DNA of 64,000 nt from Nitrosospira sp. Nl5 (GCF_900102495.1 NZ_FMVQ01000002.1:300219-364218); one strand, 5' to 3'. Numbered from the stretch's first letter, positions 35,206 to 44,414 are shown. A program made the numbers and translations. Notes: a model not told the origin generated them from the letters alone.

Positions 35206-35484
35206 TTAAAAAGCAGTACGGTAGCAGTAGTAATGCCGTTGCCGATGACCGGGTTGCTTTGTTTGCGGCCGGCTAATTGTCATGTTGCACCGATAATAAA
35301 TACTCCTCCCTGAGTCGTTCGGTGCGCTACCGAACGTAGCATCGCCCGGCTTCTTTCCATTGGCCCAAAAAGGGTTTTTAAGGCGAAGATTGCTTGTTGA
35401 TGGAGCGGCCCCGGTAGATGGAGGATAGGATAAAGGCGCCAGGGCTGTTACCTCATGAAAGGGGATCAATCTATCCATCGTCAT
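35206..35484 (-). CDS. Hypothetical small protein
   Basis: 92 residues between the membrane protein (stop 20 bases upstream) and the peptidase gene. Start ATG at 35484 or 35478 with only a weak GGCAG before it. Sequence is Ser/Pro-rich at first (PLSYPPSTGAAPSTSNLRLK) and Arg/Tyr-rich at the end. It is either an uncharacterised member of the peptide operon or a chance frame. Confidence 0.3.
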   Translation of the reverse strand: MTMDRLIPFHEVTALAPLSYPPSTGAAPSTSNLRLKNPFWANGKKPGDATFGSAPNDSGRSIYYRCNMTISRPQTKQPGHRQRHYYCYRTAF

Positions 35485-35503
35485 ACTGCCCGGTAAAACC
35501 TGC

Positions 35504-36733
35504 CTACAATTTCTCGGGAATTTTGAATCCCAAGTAAGTCAGGTTGCTGATCCCCATTAAAATGAGCAAAGTTTCGGGAAACTCCGGGATCGACATGCCG
35601 TCCGCGACATAGCCGATGAACACCGTTCCCAGGACAAGCGTCCATATGACGACTTGGAGTCGATGGAAACTTATGCCGTTGCCGTCGTCGCATATATCCC
35701 GCCAGAATCCCCTTGATTGTACTGGTTGAGGCGGATTTCCCTGCTGTAAGGACAATTCGGCAATCTTTTGCGAGATAGCGGTTAATTGACTCTCGTTATC
35801 TTGGGCAATGGCCGCGGGATTTTTTTCCTTTTGCTCCTTGAGATTCTGTTCTTCCTGGCGAAGCGCCGTGATTTCCTTGACGGTGCCGTCCTGGGTCCCG
35901 GATTTTTTGCTGTTGCCAATCAATATGGCGCTCAGTCCGGTGGCGCCGCTGATGCCCAGCAGGATAAGCGCCTGTTGGGGAATGTATTCCATCGTGCCGG
36001 TCAGTATCCAGACGCCGACAAATGCCAGCACCACCAGCAATCCCCAGAATGCCATCTGGCTTTTTCCCAGGCTGTAATAGCCAGTATCCTGGTCCCTCAA
36101 CATGTTCGTTTTATTGGCTATCAGATAGTAGGAGACAAATAGAATCAACAAGGCGCCAGCGATAATGGACAATATTTCCGACGTTGGCGCGACATAAAAA
36201 CAGAACGGATGGGCAGATTGCACTACCAAAGGCAACTCATTGCTCACCGCAAGGGTCACTTCGATTGGCATGACGTACTCATTCTTGCTTTTGAAGAGCA
36301 TATCCCATGCTTCGCGCGAATCTTTGAGCGCTGAATTGCGGTCGAGATAAAAGCTGAAGCGCAAGGTATTTCCGTCATCGAGCTGGGATATGGCCGACGG
36401 CAGGTTGGCCATCCTTATCCCATCAAACAGCAGAATGGGTGTTCGGGTCGCGCCGGTCTGCTCAAGTTCCGATTTCAGCTTCCTGGCAACCTGGCCGGTA
36501 GCCTTGATGTGCACCCTTTCGCCCATTTTAAAAAGAAAGTCTTCCTTGTTTTTTCCTTCATTTTTACCCACGATAAAAAGCCGGCCTTTTTGAATATCCT
36601 GGATCTCATTCGTTACTGCGGGATCATGGGGCTGGGAGGCAGATGAAATTTCGCTGGGCGCCTCCTGCGCGGCGGTTTGGGGGAAATAAGCAAATAGCGT
36701 GAACATCACCATCGTTACGATCAGGCAACGCAT
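35504..36733 (-). CDS. Membrane protein with signal peptide and coiled coil
   Basis: 409 residues, ATG after AGGAGG. Signal peptide (LIVTMVMFTLFAYFPQTAAQ), a periplasmic beta-rich domain to about residue 185, three membrane segments (about 190-275), a cytoplasmic coiled coil rich in Glu/Gln/Lys (about 285-335), then two more membrane segments. The C-terminal pattern FWRDICDDGNGISFHRLQ, WTLVLGTVFIGYV and LMGISNLTYLGFKIPEKL is a conserved signature of a widespread uncharacterised family. First gene of the minus-strand peptide region; export or sensing is possible but not shown. Confidence 0.75.
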   Translation of the reverse strand: MRCLIVTMVMFTLFAYFPQTAAQEAPSEISSASQPHDPAVTNEIQDIQKGRLFIVGKNEGKNKEDFLFKMGERVHIKATGQVARKLKSELEQTGATRTPILLFDGIRMANLPSAISQLDDGNTLRFSFYLDRNSALKDSREAWDMLFKSKNEYVMPIEVTLAVSNELPLVVQSAHPFCFYVAPTSEILSIIAGALLILFVSYYLIANKTNMLRDQDTGYYSLGKSQMAFWGLLVVLAFVGVWILTGTMEYIPQQALILLGISGATGLSAILIGNSKKSGTQDGTVKEITALRQEEQNLKEQKEKNPAAIAQDNESQLTAISQKIAELSLQQGNPPQPVQSRGFWRDICDDGNGISFHRLQVVIWTLVLGTVFIGYVADGMSIPEFPETLLILMGISNLTYLGFKIPEKL

Positions 36734-36925
36734 CGGAATTTCCCTCCTTTAAATAGCCAAGAGATAAATAGCCAGGAGAGCGGCAGCCGGCCCAACGTTC
36801 CAGCAGGCGGTGTTATAACCAAACCGGCGAATGCCGATATCGAGCTCCCAGCCGAAGCCACTACCCTACTCGGAGGTGAGCAATGCACGCTACTCATGTT
36901 GGTCAAGACTGATTCGTTCAAGATA

Positions 36926-36956
36926 GGATGCCGGGTCAAAGCCCGGAATGACGAAA
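36926..36956 (+). repeat. Dispersed repeat GGTCAAAGCCCGGAATGACG (copy 1)
   Basis: Shares GCCCGGAATGACGAAA and the preceding GGRTNCSGGGTCAA block with 40462-40491. Contains the inverted pair CCGGG/CCCGG. Such elements are scattered in many proteobacterial genomes. Confidence 0.5.
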
Positions 36957-37099
36957 ATGATGAAATTCATCGTATTTTGCTGATGGATAAATAATGCTTG
37001 CAGGAAACGAACAAGTGACCCAAAGCTGATTCTTCCATTTATTTTCCAGAAGTTTTCCGAAAGACCAGCCGCGCAGCACCTTAACCTCACTTTTTTATA

Positions 37100-37222
37100 G
37101 CAGATTCACGCCCTTCAGTCGGCGCTTCGTACATTTCCGCTGTTCCCGAACCTGAGTCCTATGCCCTGTTGCTTGCCGGTCTCGGCCTTGTCGGCTTCAT
37201 GGCGCGGCGCCGCAATAAATGA
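37100..37222 (+). pseudogene. PEP-CTERM sorting-signal remnant
   Basis: The frame ending at 37222 reads VPEPESYALLLAGLGLVGF and then MARRRNK and stop: Pro-Glu-Pro box, hydrophobic segment, Arg cluster, i.e. a complete PEP-CTERM tail. Nothing upstream in this frame forms a gene of sensible length, so only the end of an exported protein gene is left. It implies an EpsH/exosortase system elsewhere in the genome. Confidence 0.65.
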
Positions 37223-37251
37223 ATAACAGGCTCGGCTTTTTGTGCGACTCG

Positions 37252-37268
37252 GTGCGGCAACGTACAGA
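37252..37268 (+). repeat. 17-base repeat upstream of lipoprotein gene (copy 2)
   Basis: Identical to 30697-30713. Located 119 bases before the lipoprotein ATG and followed by AATTGG and GCGTTTAT blocks. Confidence 0.4.
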
Positions 37269-37386
37269 AATTGGCCATCGCGGCGTTTATGCTACGTACT
37301 CACTTGGTGAAAACAAGACTCGCCGGGGGGAGTGGAACTTAAGCGCCCTTCTCACCACTTTCAACAACGACTGGAGGAGACTTATT

Positions 37387-37683
37387 ATGCGTTACTTGAA
37401 ACCTGTCCTCACCGCGGTAACATTGGCATTTGCGCTGACTGCTTGCGAATCGAAGCAGGAAGAGCGCCGGGAAAATGTACTGGAAAACAAGGCTGATATG
37501 ACGGAAAAGAAAGCGGAAAACGTGCGCGAAAGCGGAGAGAGGGCGGCCGACCGGATTGAAAGGCAAGATCCCGGAATGGATGCCCCCTCCACCGACCGCG
37601 CCGCCGAGGCTGTGCGCGACACCTCTGAATCCCGCGCCGACAAGTTGGAAGACAAGGCTGATCGTATCCGCGATAAAAAATAG
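37387..37683 (+). CDS. Small charged lipoprotein
   Basis: 98 residues from ATG 37387, behind GGAGGAGA. Lipobox LTAC after a short signal (RYLKPVLTAVTLAFALTAC). The mature part is almost entirely Glu, Lys, Arg and Asp in helical heptad-like order (ENVLENKADMTEKKAENVRE). Anchored to the outer or inner membrane, possibly stress-related like other small coiled lipoproteins. No family is named. Confidence 0.75.
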   Translation: MRYLKPVLTAVTLAFALTACESKQEERRENVLENKADMTEKKAENVRESGERAADRIERQDPGMDAPSTDRAAEAVRDTSESRADKLEDKADRIRDKK

Positions 37684-37967
37684 TATGTGATCCGTCGAAT
37701 CGCCCCTTGGCCGGGGCGGTGTTGTAACGCAACCCGGTAGCCTGTCAGCATCTGCGAGGTTGTGTGTGCTATCCCCGGCTGAGTAGATCGATGAGCCGGC
37801 GTAAGCGTCCTGGTCCTCGTTGGCGGGACCCCCTTTTTATGCAGATAAAGCAGGCACTCCGGCAGCGTTTCATCTCCTATAAAATGACATCCGTCTTTTG
37901 ATCTAGCGGTAAAGGTTGTCAGTACTTGGGTTCGTTCGAGCCGGAGTGTCATAAAACCTTGCACCCA

Positions 37968-38867
37968 TCAAGTCTGCAAGTCCGCGAGGTCGGATATGGT
38001 GTCGTATTCGTAATACCGCTTGTAATCGACCATATCACCCGGTGTAACAGTATCCTCGAAGACGCTATATAGCGGGTCGTCGATCCGGTGAAACTGGAGC
38101 GTATCCGGCGCGCTCATATCGGGTACGTAGGCAGAGCCCGCATTTCTTTCCTGCCATGCCGCCCAGATGCGATCCACGTTACAGTGATGCAGGAAGAAGA
38201 CCGGGTCGTTCGGGGATGATGATAAAGACATATCTCCGCCTATCCAGATATGCACGCTGTTGTGAATGGCTTCGCTCCCGACCCATCCCTCCACATAATT
38301 CCTGACGCCGCTCGACGAAAACGAATTGAACGGCGGCGCGTCGTACGCGGTCTGGTCGCGGATGACTGCACGTACCTCATTTCGGGTCGGCAGCCTTCCG
38401 CCCCCGAGAGCGCGGTCCAGTGACCGGTCGACGATTTGCAGGTCACCTGTCCTCAAGCTCATTTCCAGGCGTACGCGCCAATCCGCACGGGCAAACTGGC
38501 CAAGGTTCTGGTTGCTCCAGATCGGGGATGTGGCAGGTTCATCCAACTCCGCATCGGCTGCCCAGTCCCAGTATGGAATTCTGAAATTCGTATTATTGAC
38601 CGCCTGCCGCAGGAATCCTTCCAGGGTTATCAGGAAATACCGGTGCCAGGGCAAAAATGCCGGACCGGAATGCGCCGCATTGCGATCATTCTGATCGGGC
38701 GGAGTCATCATCATCATCGACTGGTGATGCCAGAAGACGAACATGTCGTACATCGACAAATCGTCCCGCCCGGGCCACGGGAACTGCGCCGGATCTTTAA
38801 GCCTTTTCACTCCCTCGATATACATCCGGGCAGCGGCGGCGTCAGTGAGAAAATTGCGGCGAATCAT
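37968..38867 (-). CDS. Tyrosinase-like type 3 copper oxidase
   Basis: 299 residues, overlapping the upstream His-rich gene by 4 bases. CuA ligands: HHQS (47-48), His66 in HSGPAFLPWH and His75. CuB ligands: His202 and His206 in HNSVHIWIGG, His228 in DPVFFLHHCNVDRIW. These define the tyrosinase/catechol oxidase family, which oxidises phenols to quinones. No signal peptide, size like bacterial tyrosinases. The partner gene upstream may act as caddie or copper loader. Confidence 0.9.
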   Translation of the reverse strand: MIRRNFLTDAAAARMYIEGVKRLKDPAQFPWPGRDDLSMYDMFVFWHHQSMMMMTPPDQNDRNAAHSGPAFLPWHRYFLITLEGFLRQAVNNTNFRIPYWDWAADAELDEPATSPIWSNQNLGQFARADWRVRLEMSLRTGDLQIVDRSLDRALGGGRLPTRNEVRAVIRDQTAYDAPPFNSFSSSGVRNYVEGWVGSEAIHNSVHIWIGGDMSLSSSPNDPVFFLHHCNVDRIWAAWQERNAGSAYVPDMSAPDTLQFHRIDDPLYSVFEDTVTPGDMVDYKRYYEYDTISDLADLQT

Positions 38868-39334
38868 GAGCGGCCTCCTTCGTGGTCATGATTATCGCCG
38901 TTGTCGTGAGCATCGTGAGCGGCATGCGGAGCGGAATCGGAGAAAGCATCCGGATAAGCATCCATCACTTGTTTCATCAGGTCGACCGCCGAAGCGTATG
39001 TCACGAACGGTGTGGCGTGCGTGTAGACCTGCCCGTCCTGGTCTACCGAAAGATGCATGCCGGCCGGTTTTCCATCGACCTCGATGCGGTAGGTAGTGAT
39101 GATTTTGATATCATGCCCCTTGTGCGTGAGCTGCCGCACGCTTGTCGCCTCATGCCCACCGCCGTGAGCTCCGCCATGGGAAGCGATATACGTGGGAAAT
39201 TTTTTCTTGACCCAATCGGGATGGGATTGAGCGCCCCCGGTTGGCGAATAACGCTCAAGCACGGAGGTGTCCGGCGTCCTGATTGGCTCGTCTGGTTTTT
39301 TGCCCCCGGCACCGGGAGCATTCTTGTCTTCCAT
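38864..39334 (-). CDS. His-rich tyrosinase partner protein
   Basis: 156 residues from ATG 39334, preceded by GAGGA; a GTG at 39349 overlaps that site. His/Gly stretches at SHGGAHGGGHE and at the C-terminus (HAAHDAHDNGDNHDHEGG), with a beta-rich middle (HDIKIITTYRIEVDGKP). Stop overlaps the tyrosinase start. The layout (small His-rich gene directly before tyrosinase) recalls the MelC1 copper-donor/MelC2 pair of Streptomyces, though sequence and the absent Tat signal differ. Role as copper chaperone is inferred. Confidence 0.6.
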   Translation of the reverse strand: MEDKNAPGAGGKKPDEPIRTPDTSVLERYSPTGGAQSHPDWVKKKFPTYIASHGGAHGGGHEATSVRQLTHKGHDIKIITTYRIEVDGKPAGMHLSVDQDGQVYTHATPFVTYASAVDLMKQVMDAYPDAFSDSAPHAAHDAHDNGDNHDHEGGRS

Positions 39335-39478
39335 AAATAGTTCCTCCACAAAAATTCAGAAAGAAGAAATGATCATCCTTGTATTTCTCCATTGCTACCG
39401 TAGCCTTTCGTCGCGAAGCCGCCGGGTAATCGTTGCGCTGATCCGGCCTCCTCCTCCGACTCCTTCTTGCAAGTCAGC

Positions 39479-40228
39479 TCAAAGAATAGGAATATCTTCA
39501 GCAACGCCTTTCAGCTTCAATACTTCATAAGTGAGTTCCGCACCGGCGGGATCGACCACGCGCCCCCTGCTTCGTATCTTGACCCCTATGGTTTCGAATT
39601 CCTGCTGGGCCTCATCTCCCAGATTCACCGGCGGCAGAATCAGCGCAAAATCCAATCCGCCCGCGTCGGCATTGGGTTGCAGAATCACCGAGACAATCAA
39701 TCCCAGGATGGATTGTTCCTGGCTGATATCATTTCCCCGGAAGACCAGATGGCCTTCAGCGCCGTCGTATTCAAGCTGGGAATCCGGCGGGGTTTCGCTT
39801 GCTCCCAGCGGCATGAAAACCTGCGGAAAAAATACGATATGCGTGGAGTCGTCGCAGCCGCTCAAGGTGAAGCGATTTGGTTGCCTGTCCGGCAGCTCAG
39901 GCTCGGGTTCACCTGCTTCCAGCAGCGCTGTTTTTGCATTCTGGGAAGCATGTATGCGCACTCCCCTGAATTTTTCCGGAAAATCTTTCCATACATAAAT
40001 CGCATCAATGGGAGAAATGACCTGGGTTGCAATGCCTTCGGGGGGATCGGCAACGAAATCGAAATCAAAAATTCCGTCCGGGGGCGGCTGAATATAGATG
40101 TAAGGCACCAGCCGCGGATTGGACCAGCCTCCGGTAGGCACTGTGCCCGACGCGTCGATTCTCAGTTGGGGCGGGAAACTCTCCAGAACCGCAAGCTCGA
40201 CTTCGGTAACTTCCAGAATTTTCTTCAT
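39479..40228 (-). CDS. Hypothetical protein upstream of the tyrosinase pair
   Basis: 249 residues from ATG 40228 behind GGAGGA; an extension to 40288 is unlikely. Soluble, mixed alpha/beta, Pro-rich (PYIYIQPPPDG, ELPDRQP), without signal peptide or recognised motif. It is transcribed in the same direction as the tyrosinase pair with 144 bases between them, so it may or may not be co-transcribed. Confidence 0.6.
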   Translation of the reverse strand: MKKILEVTEVELAVLESFPPQLRIDASGTVPTGGWSNPRLVPYIYIQPPPDGIFDFDFVADPPEGIATQVISPIDAIYVWKDFPEKFRGVRIHASQNAKTALLEAGEPEPELPDRQPNRFTLSGCDDSTHIVFFPQVFMPLGASETPPDSQLEYDGAEGHLVFRGNDISQEQSILGLIVSVILQPNADAGGLDFALILPPVNLGDEAQQEFETIGVKIRSRGRVVDPAGAELTYEVLKLKGVAEDIPIL

Positions 40229-40461
40229 GGCTGATCCTCCGGGATTTCGCGATGGGTTTGCGTACGTCACGCGCGCAATAGTTCCCACATTCTTATTATT
40301 TATAGTCCATGAAACGGAAAAGACAAGTCATTCTATTTTTCACGCTGCTATTTTGATTCGGGTGAGCGAAATGGCGCGAACGTCTGCCAGTGAAAGGCGG
40401 TTTCAGCTCCGCGTTCGCTGCCCAGCCGCATGTTTTGCGTACGGATCGATACCGCCGGACT

Positions 40462-40491
40462 GGATTCGGGGTCAAGCCCGGAATGACGAAA
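40462..40491 (+). repeat. Dispersed repeat GGTCAAGCCCGGAATGACG (copy 2)
   Basis: Second copy of the element at 36926-36956; lies about 90 bases before the multicopper oxidase start, inside the 355-base non-coding gap 40229-40583, which otherwise holds nothing I recognise. Confidence 0.5.
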
Positions 40492-40583
40492 TTTATCGCT
40501 TCTTGCATTCGCGCGAATTTTTGCTATCCATATCTTAAAGCGACTGTGTTTGCATGTCTTTAAGCGAAGAGGAGGACGGCATC

Positions 40584-43500
40584 ATGCAAGTGAGACATAT
40601 CTACCTGAAAATTGAGGCGGTGCCAAATTACAGCCCTGTGGCCCCCGACGATGCCGAACATCATAAACACCGTCTTGACTGCATGAGAAACATGGATCAT
40701 GCGGACGCGACCATTCCGCAATCGGAAGTCGACCGGCGTTCGCTGGATGCCTTGGTCTATCGCGAGTACCTGGACGCCGCCTACACTGTCCTGAACAACA
40801 CTCCCCTCATTGCCGCGGACATCAACGAGCCCCGGGTGGAGCGGCGAATTCCGGGAACGGTTATTTACACCCAACCGGACGAGCGGCTTTATATTCACGT
40901 ATTGAACGGTGACAATGAACCGCACAGCTTCCATGTGCACGGCCTGCACTACGGTATCGACTCGGACGGGTCATGGCCTTTTGGCGTGCAGGAATATGAT
41001 GGGCCGAATCGCAGCGATGCGATTTGTCCGGGGGACCAGTGGTGCTACGTCTTCGACGTCAGGGAGGACACCGTCGGTGCATGGCCTTTCCACGATCACC
41101 ATATGCATATCGAAGAAGTCGTGAAACGCGGACTCTTCGGCGGCATCGTGGTTCGCGATCCGCACTGCGACAAGCCGGGCCTTGAGATACCCATCTTCTT
41201 CCATCGTCTTACGGCAAAGGTCGGCGCCGCGCTTTTTGACAGCGGCTCGCTCAATGCGGGCGACCTGTTTGATTTTACCTTCAACGAGGAAGGCACCTTC
41301 GAATACTACTGCCGTTTTCATCCCATGCAGGGACGCGTGCGCGTGACGGCGGCGGGGCCTCTCACCGCGACCATCAATATCCTGGATACCCCCGCTCGCT
41401 TCGAGCTCGACGATATCACGGTAGGCGTCGGCGCGGTGGTTACCTGGAACCACGCCGGCAACCAGCCGCATACCGTGACCGAGCGCAGCGGTGCCGGGCT
41501 GGAGTCATTCGCCATCAATGGGCGCACCTTCGTGGGCAACACGCCAACTATCGTGGCCGAGTCCGGCACTCGGGTGCGCTGGTACGTTTTCAACCTGGAC
41601 TTGAGCATGGTATGGCATAACTTTCACCTGCATGGGCAACGCTGGCGGTGGGGCAATGAGTGGGTCGACACGCGCTCCCTCGGGCCGGCCGAATCGTTTG
41701 TCGCCGATACCGTCGTGCCGCCCGTTATTCTGCAACCCTTGCCGCTTGAGTGCGGTTGCGAACCTCGCGATGGGCATGAAGGTCATGATCCGATGCAGGG
41801 GGACGAGAATGAGGATGAGCACGGTTCGCACGGGCGGCCTCGCGAGGAACCTGAAACGCGTGCGTCCGGCTCTGTTGCGCACGCGCACACTCTCCATGCC
41901 TCCATGCCTGGTACATCCGTCGGGTCACCGAAGCCGGAGAGTAAACATGAGCATTCAAAAGACGAGTCCGATCCCTACCCTGGCCGGTCGAAGAAAAAAT
42001 GCAGGAAATACCAGTTGCAAGGCGACTTCCTGATTCACTGCCATGTGGAGATGCACATGATGGAAGGCATGGCCGCGGTGCTTCGCGCTACCCAGGAAGT
42101 CGAGCTGAGCGACGAGGAACTTGAAAAGATTTGTTACCAGTTGCCAACGGTGCACGCGCACCAGTGCCCTGAAGTTGAGCACCATCCTTGCGGTGGAGAT
42201 GGCGAGGACAGTTGGGAATTACTGGAACCATCTCCGATTTTCGTGGTTCATGGCGCACTATTGAACACGGGGCATGTATTGCTCTTTTCCGGCGCGGCGG
42301 AAAGGAATTATCCGCTCGAAGCCCGAATCTGGGATCCCGCAACCAAGCAGATCATGCCGGGGGTCATTCCTTTGCCGGAAGACTTTTTCTGCAGTGGGCA
42401 CATATTCATGGCTGACGGCCGCCTGCTCGTGGTTGGCGGCGATACAAATGGCGCGGGGCACACCAATAATCGCTGCTTCATCTTCACGCCTGATCCGGTA
42501 AACCCGGATAGCGGCACCTTTGCGCCCGCCGCCAGCATGGCGCATGCCCGCTGGTATCCGACAGCACTGAGCCTGAATGACGGGCGCATACTCGCGTTTT
42601 CCGGCGGACATCCCATCGCGGCGGAAGTGGAGGTATTCGACGGCGGCACATGGACGCCGGTATCCGGCGCTAACCGTTCATTCGATGAGCTGTATCCCGG
42701 CATGCATCTCCTCCCCTCGGGGGAAATTTTCTACACCCGCGCCGGCTGGGCCGGCGCGACCGGAACACAGACCGCTTATCTGACCATGACCGGCGCCGCC
42801 AGCGGGAGCTGGACCGATTATGGGCAGCAACAGTTTTACGATCGCCAGGAAGGCATGAGCCTTCTCATGATCGACACCACAGTGAGTCCCGAACACACGC
42901 GCCTCTATGTCTTCGGCGGCGGCGTGTCCGGCCCTCCCACCGCACGCAATAATGCTACGGGAGAAGTAATCGAATTCAGCGGTGGCATCGCGGGATCGGC
43001 CTGGGCGCGCATCGCGGATATGAACTTCGGCCGGACAAACGTGAATGCGGTCGTGCTGCCTACCGGTAAAATACTCATCGTAGGCGGTCACAGCAACGGC
43101 CAGAAATGGTCGCCCACACCCGTGCTGGAAACGGAGACCTACGATCCCGCCACGGATACCTGGACACCTGGCGCACCGCTCAATTTCCCGCGCCAGTACC
43201 ATTCCGTATGCATTCTGCTGCCAGACGGAAGAATCCTGGCGGCGGGTGGCGTCGCACCAGGCACCGCGGATGCGGATCAGCATTCGGTGGAATTGTACTC
43301 GCCTGGTTACCTGAGTCTGGGAGCGCGCCCGGCGATATCGAATGCCCCTTCCGCCGTCGCCTATGCGAACAGCTTTACGATCGATACGCCACAGGCCGCC
43401 GATATCAACGCAATTGTCTTGATCGCGCCGATTTCAGTGACTCATCACACCGATGCCGGACAGCGTTATATCAAATTGCCGATCGATTCACGCACGGCCA

Positions 43501-43619
43501 CCGCCGTTGAAACCACGGCCCCGGCCAATGGAAACATTGCGCCACCGGGTTTCTACATGCTCTTCGTGGTCGATAACCAAGGCGTGCCGTCAGAGGCAAG
43601 GTTTGTGGAGATTTCCTAG
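40584..43619 (+). CDS. Multicopper oxidase fused to galactose/glyoxal-oxidase-like domain
   Basis: 1011 residues from ATG 40584 (GGAGG 8 bases before). Residues 1-510: multicopper oxidase with HSFHVHG (about 114-120), HDHHMH (170-175), HNFHLHG (345-351) and HCHVEMHMMEGM (485-496). Within it lies a cupredoxin-like insertion (YYCRFHPMQG, 241-250). A His/Asp/Glu-rich linker (about 390-480) may hold copper. Residues ~545-1010: kelch-type propeller and DUF1929 end of the galactose/glyoxal oxidase family, with DFFCSGHIFMADGR and ITHH-type SVTHHTDAGQRYIKLPI. No signal peptide is seen. Two copper oxidase types in one chain suggests coupled oxidation and O2/H2O2 chemistry; substrate unknown. Confidence 0.85.
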   Translation: MQVRHIYLKIEAVPNYSPVAPDDAEHHKHRLDCMRNMDHADATIPQSEVDRRSLDALVYREYLDAAYTVLNNTPLIAADINEPRVERRIPGTVIYTQPDERLYIHVLNGDNEPHSFHVHGLHYGIDSDGSWPFGVQEYDGPNRSDAICPGDQWCYVFDVREDTVGAWPFHDHHMHIEEVVKRGLFGGIVVRDPHCDKPGLEIPIFFHRLTAKVGAALFDSGSLNAGDLFDFTFNEEGTFEYYCRFHPMQGRVRVTAAGPLTATINILDTPARFELDDITVGVGAVVTWNHAGNQPHTVTERSGAGLESFAINGRTFVGNTPTIVAESGTRVRWYVFNLDLSMVWHNFHLHGQRWRWGNEWVDTRSLGPAESFVADTVVPPVILQPLPLECGCEPRDGHEGHDPMQGDENEDEHGSHGRPREEPETRASGSVAHAHTLHASMPGTSVGSPKPESKHEHSKDESDPYPGRSKKKCRKYQLQGDFLIHCHVEMHMMEGMAAVLRATQEVELSDEELEKICYQLPTVHAHQCPEVEHHPCGGDGEDSWELLEPSPIFVVHGALLNTGHVLLFSGAAERNYPLEARIWDPATKQIMPGVIPLPEDFFCSGHIFMADGRLLVVGGDTNGAGHTNNRCFIFTPDPVNPDSGTFAPAASMAHARWYPTALSLNDGRILAFSGGHPIAAEVEVFDGGTWTPVSGANRSFDELYPGMHLLPSGEIFYTRAGWAGATGTQTAYLTMTGAASGSWTDYGQQQFYDRQEGMSLLMIDTTVSPEHTRLYVFGGGVSGPPTARNNATGEVIEFSGGIAGSAWARIADMNFGRTNVNAVVLPTGKILIVGGHSNGQKWSPTPVLETETYDPATDTWTPGAPLNFPRQYHSVCILLPDGRILAAGGVAPGTADADQHSVELYSPGYLSLGARPAISNAPSAVAYANSFTIDTPQAADINAIVLIAPISVTHHTDAGQRYIKLPIDSRTATAVETTAPANGNIAPPGFYMLFVVDNQGVPSEARFVEIS

Positions 43620-43622
43620 CTG

Positions 43623-44414
43623 CTAGCCTGGTAGCTTATCCGGGGAATTCTTTCTTTCCCCCCGTGCCACGCGCTTACTATGCCGCTGCAAGTTGTTGTT
43701 TAGCTGGGCGATGATATCCGACGCAACATTGATGATCTGACCTGAGCCGAAGCCTGCGCGGGTTAATTCCTTATAGAAGGATTTCGCCATGATCTTTGCT
43801 ATTTGATCCGGGTTATGCACAACGCTTTCCATCGAATTGCCTATATTTTTCTCGCCTTCCTGTATTAGCGCCATTTGAGCAAAACGGGAATTCAGAACGT
43901 TCTGAAGTTGTATTGCCTGAATTGATTTACCGATAAACAGGACAACCACGTCAAGCAGATTCAAATCTCTCTGCGTAAAGGATTCTCCCTTATTGCAGCC
44001 AGTGACATTGACCACGCCTGCTATGCGGGTGTTAATTCTAATGGGCGAGCAAAGCAGGCTTTTATGGGGATTGCTGGCACGCCGCGCCCGGTTGGCGAAC
44101 TCGGATTTATTGATATCCTCAATGAATAACGATTTTCCGGTAGCAATTACATGTCCCGCGATACCCTCCCCCTTGCGTACGGATTCCTTGTAGGCGGCTG
44201 ACGGCAACTCGCCGTGGCCGGCAAAAACTCTCATGCGGGGATTTTCAGGTTCGCCATCATTCAAAAGCATGATGGAGCAATTTTGGGCGCCGAGAATTTC
44301 GGCCGTCTTTTCCGTCAGTTGTAAAAGATTGTCTTCGAGGCTGCCATTTTCCTGGAAATCGGATATATCCTGAAGTCTGAGCAGCTGGTTTTCCACCTCG
44401 TCCGTGATATGCAT
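43623..44414 (-). CDS. GAF-domain sensor protein
   Basis: 263 residues; ATG at 44414 after GAGG. Residues about 15-170 form a GAF domain: CSIMLLND, GEGIAGHVIATGKSLFIEDI, SLLCSPIRINTRIAGVVNV. A helical part follows (ALIQEGEKNIGNSMES). No output domain, so it probably binds a small ligand or partner rather than signalling alone. It converges with the oxidase gene; the two ends are 3 bases apart. Confidence 0.8.
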   Translation of the reverse strand: MHITDEVENQLLRLQDISDFQENGSLEDNLLQLTEKTAEILGAQNCSIMLLNDGEPENPRMRVFAGHGELPSAAYKESVRKGEGIAGHVIATGKSLFIEDINKSEFANRARRASNPHKSLLCSPIRINTRIAGVVNVTGCNKGESFTQRDLNLLDVVVLFIGKSIQAIQLQNVLNSRFAQMALIQEGEKNIGNSMESVVHNPDQIAKIMAKSFYKELTRAGFGSGQIINVASDIIAQLNNNLQRHSKRVARGERKNSPDKLPG

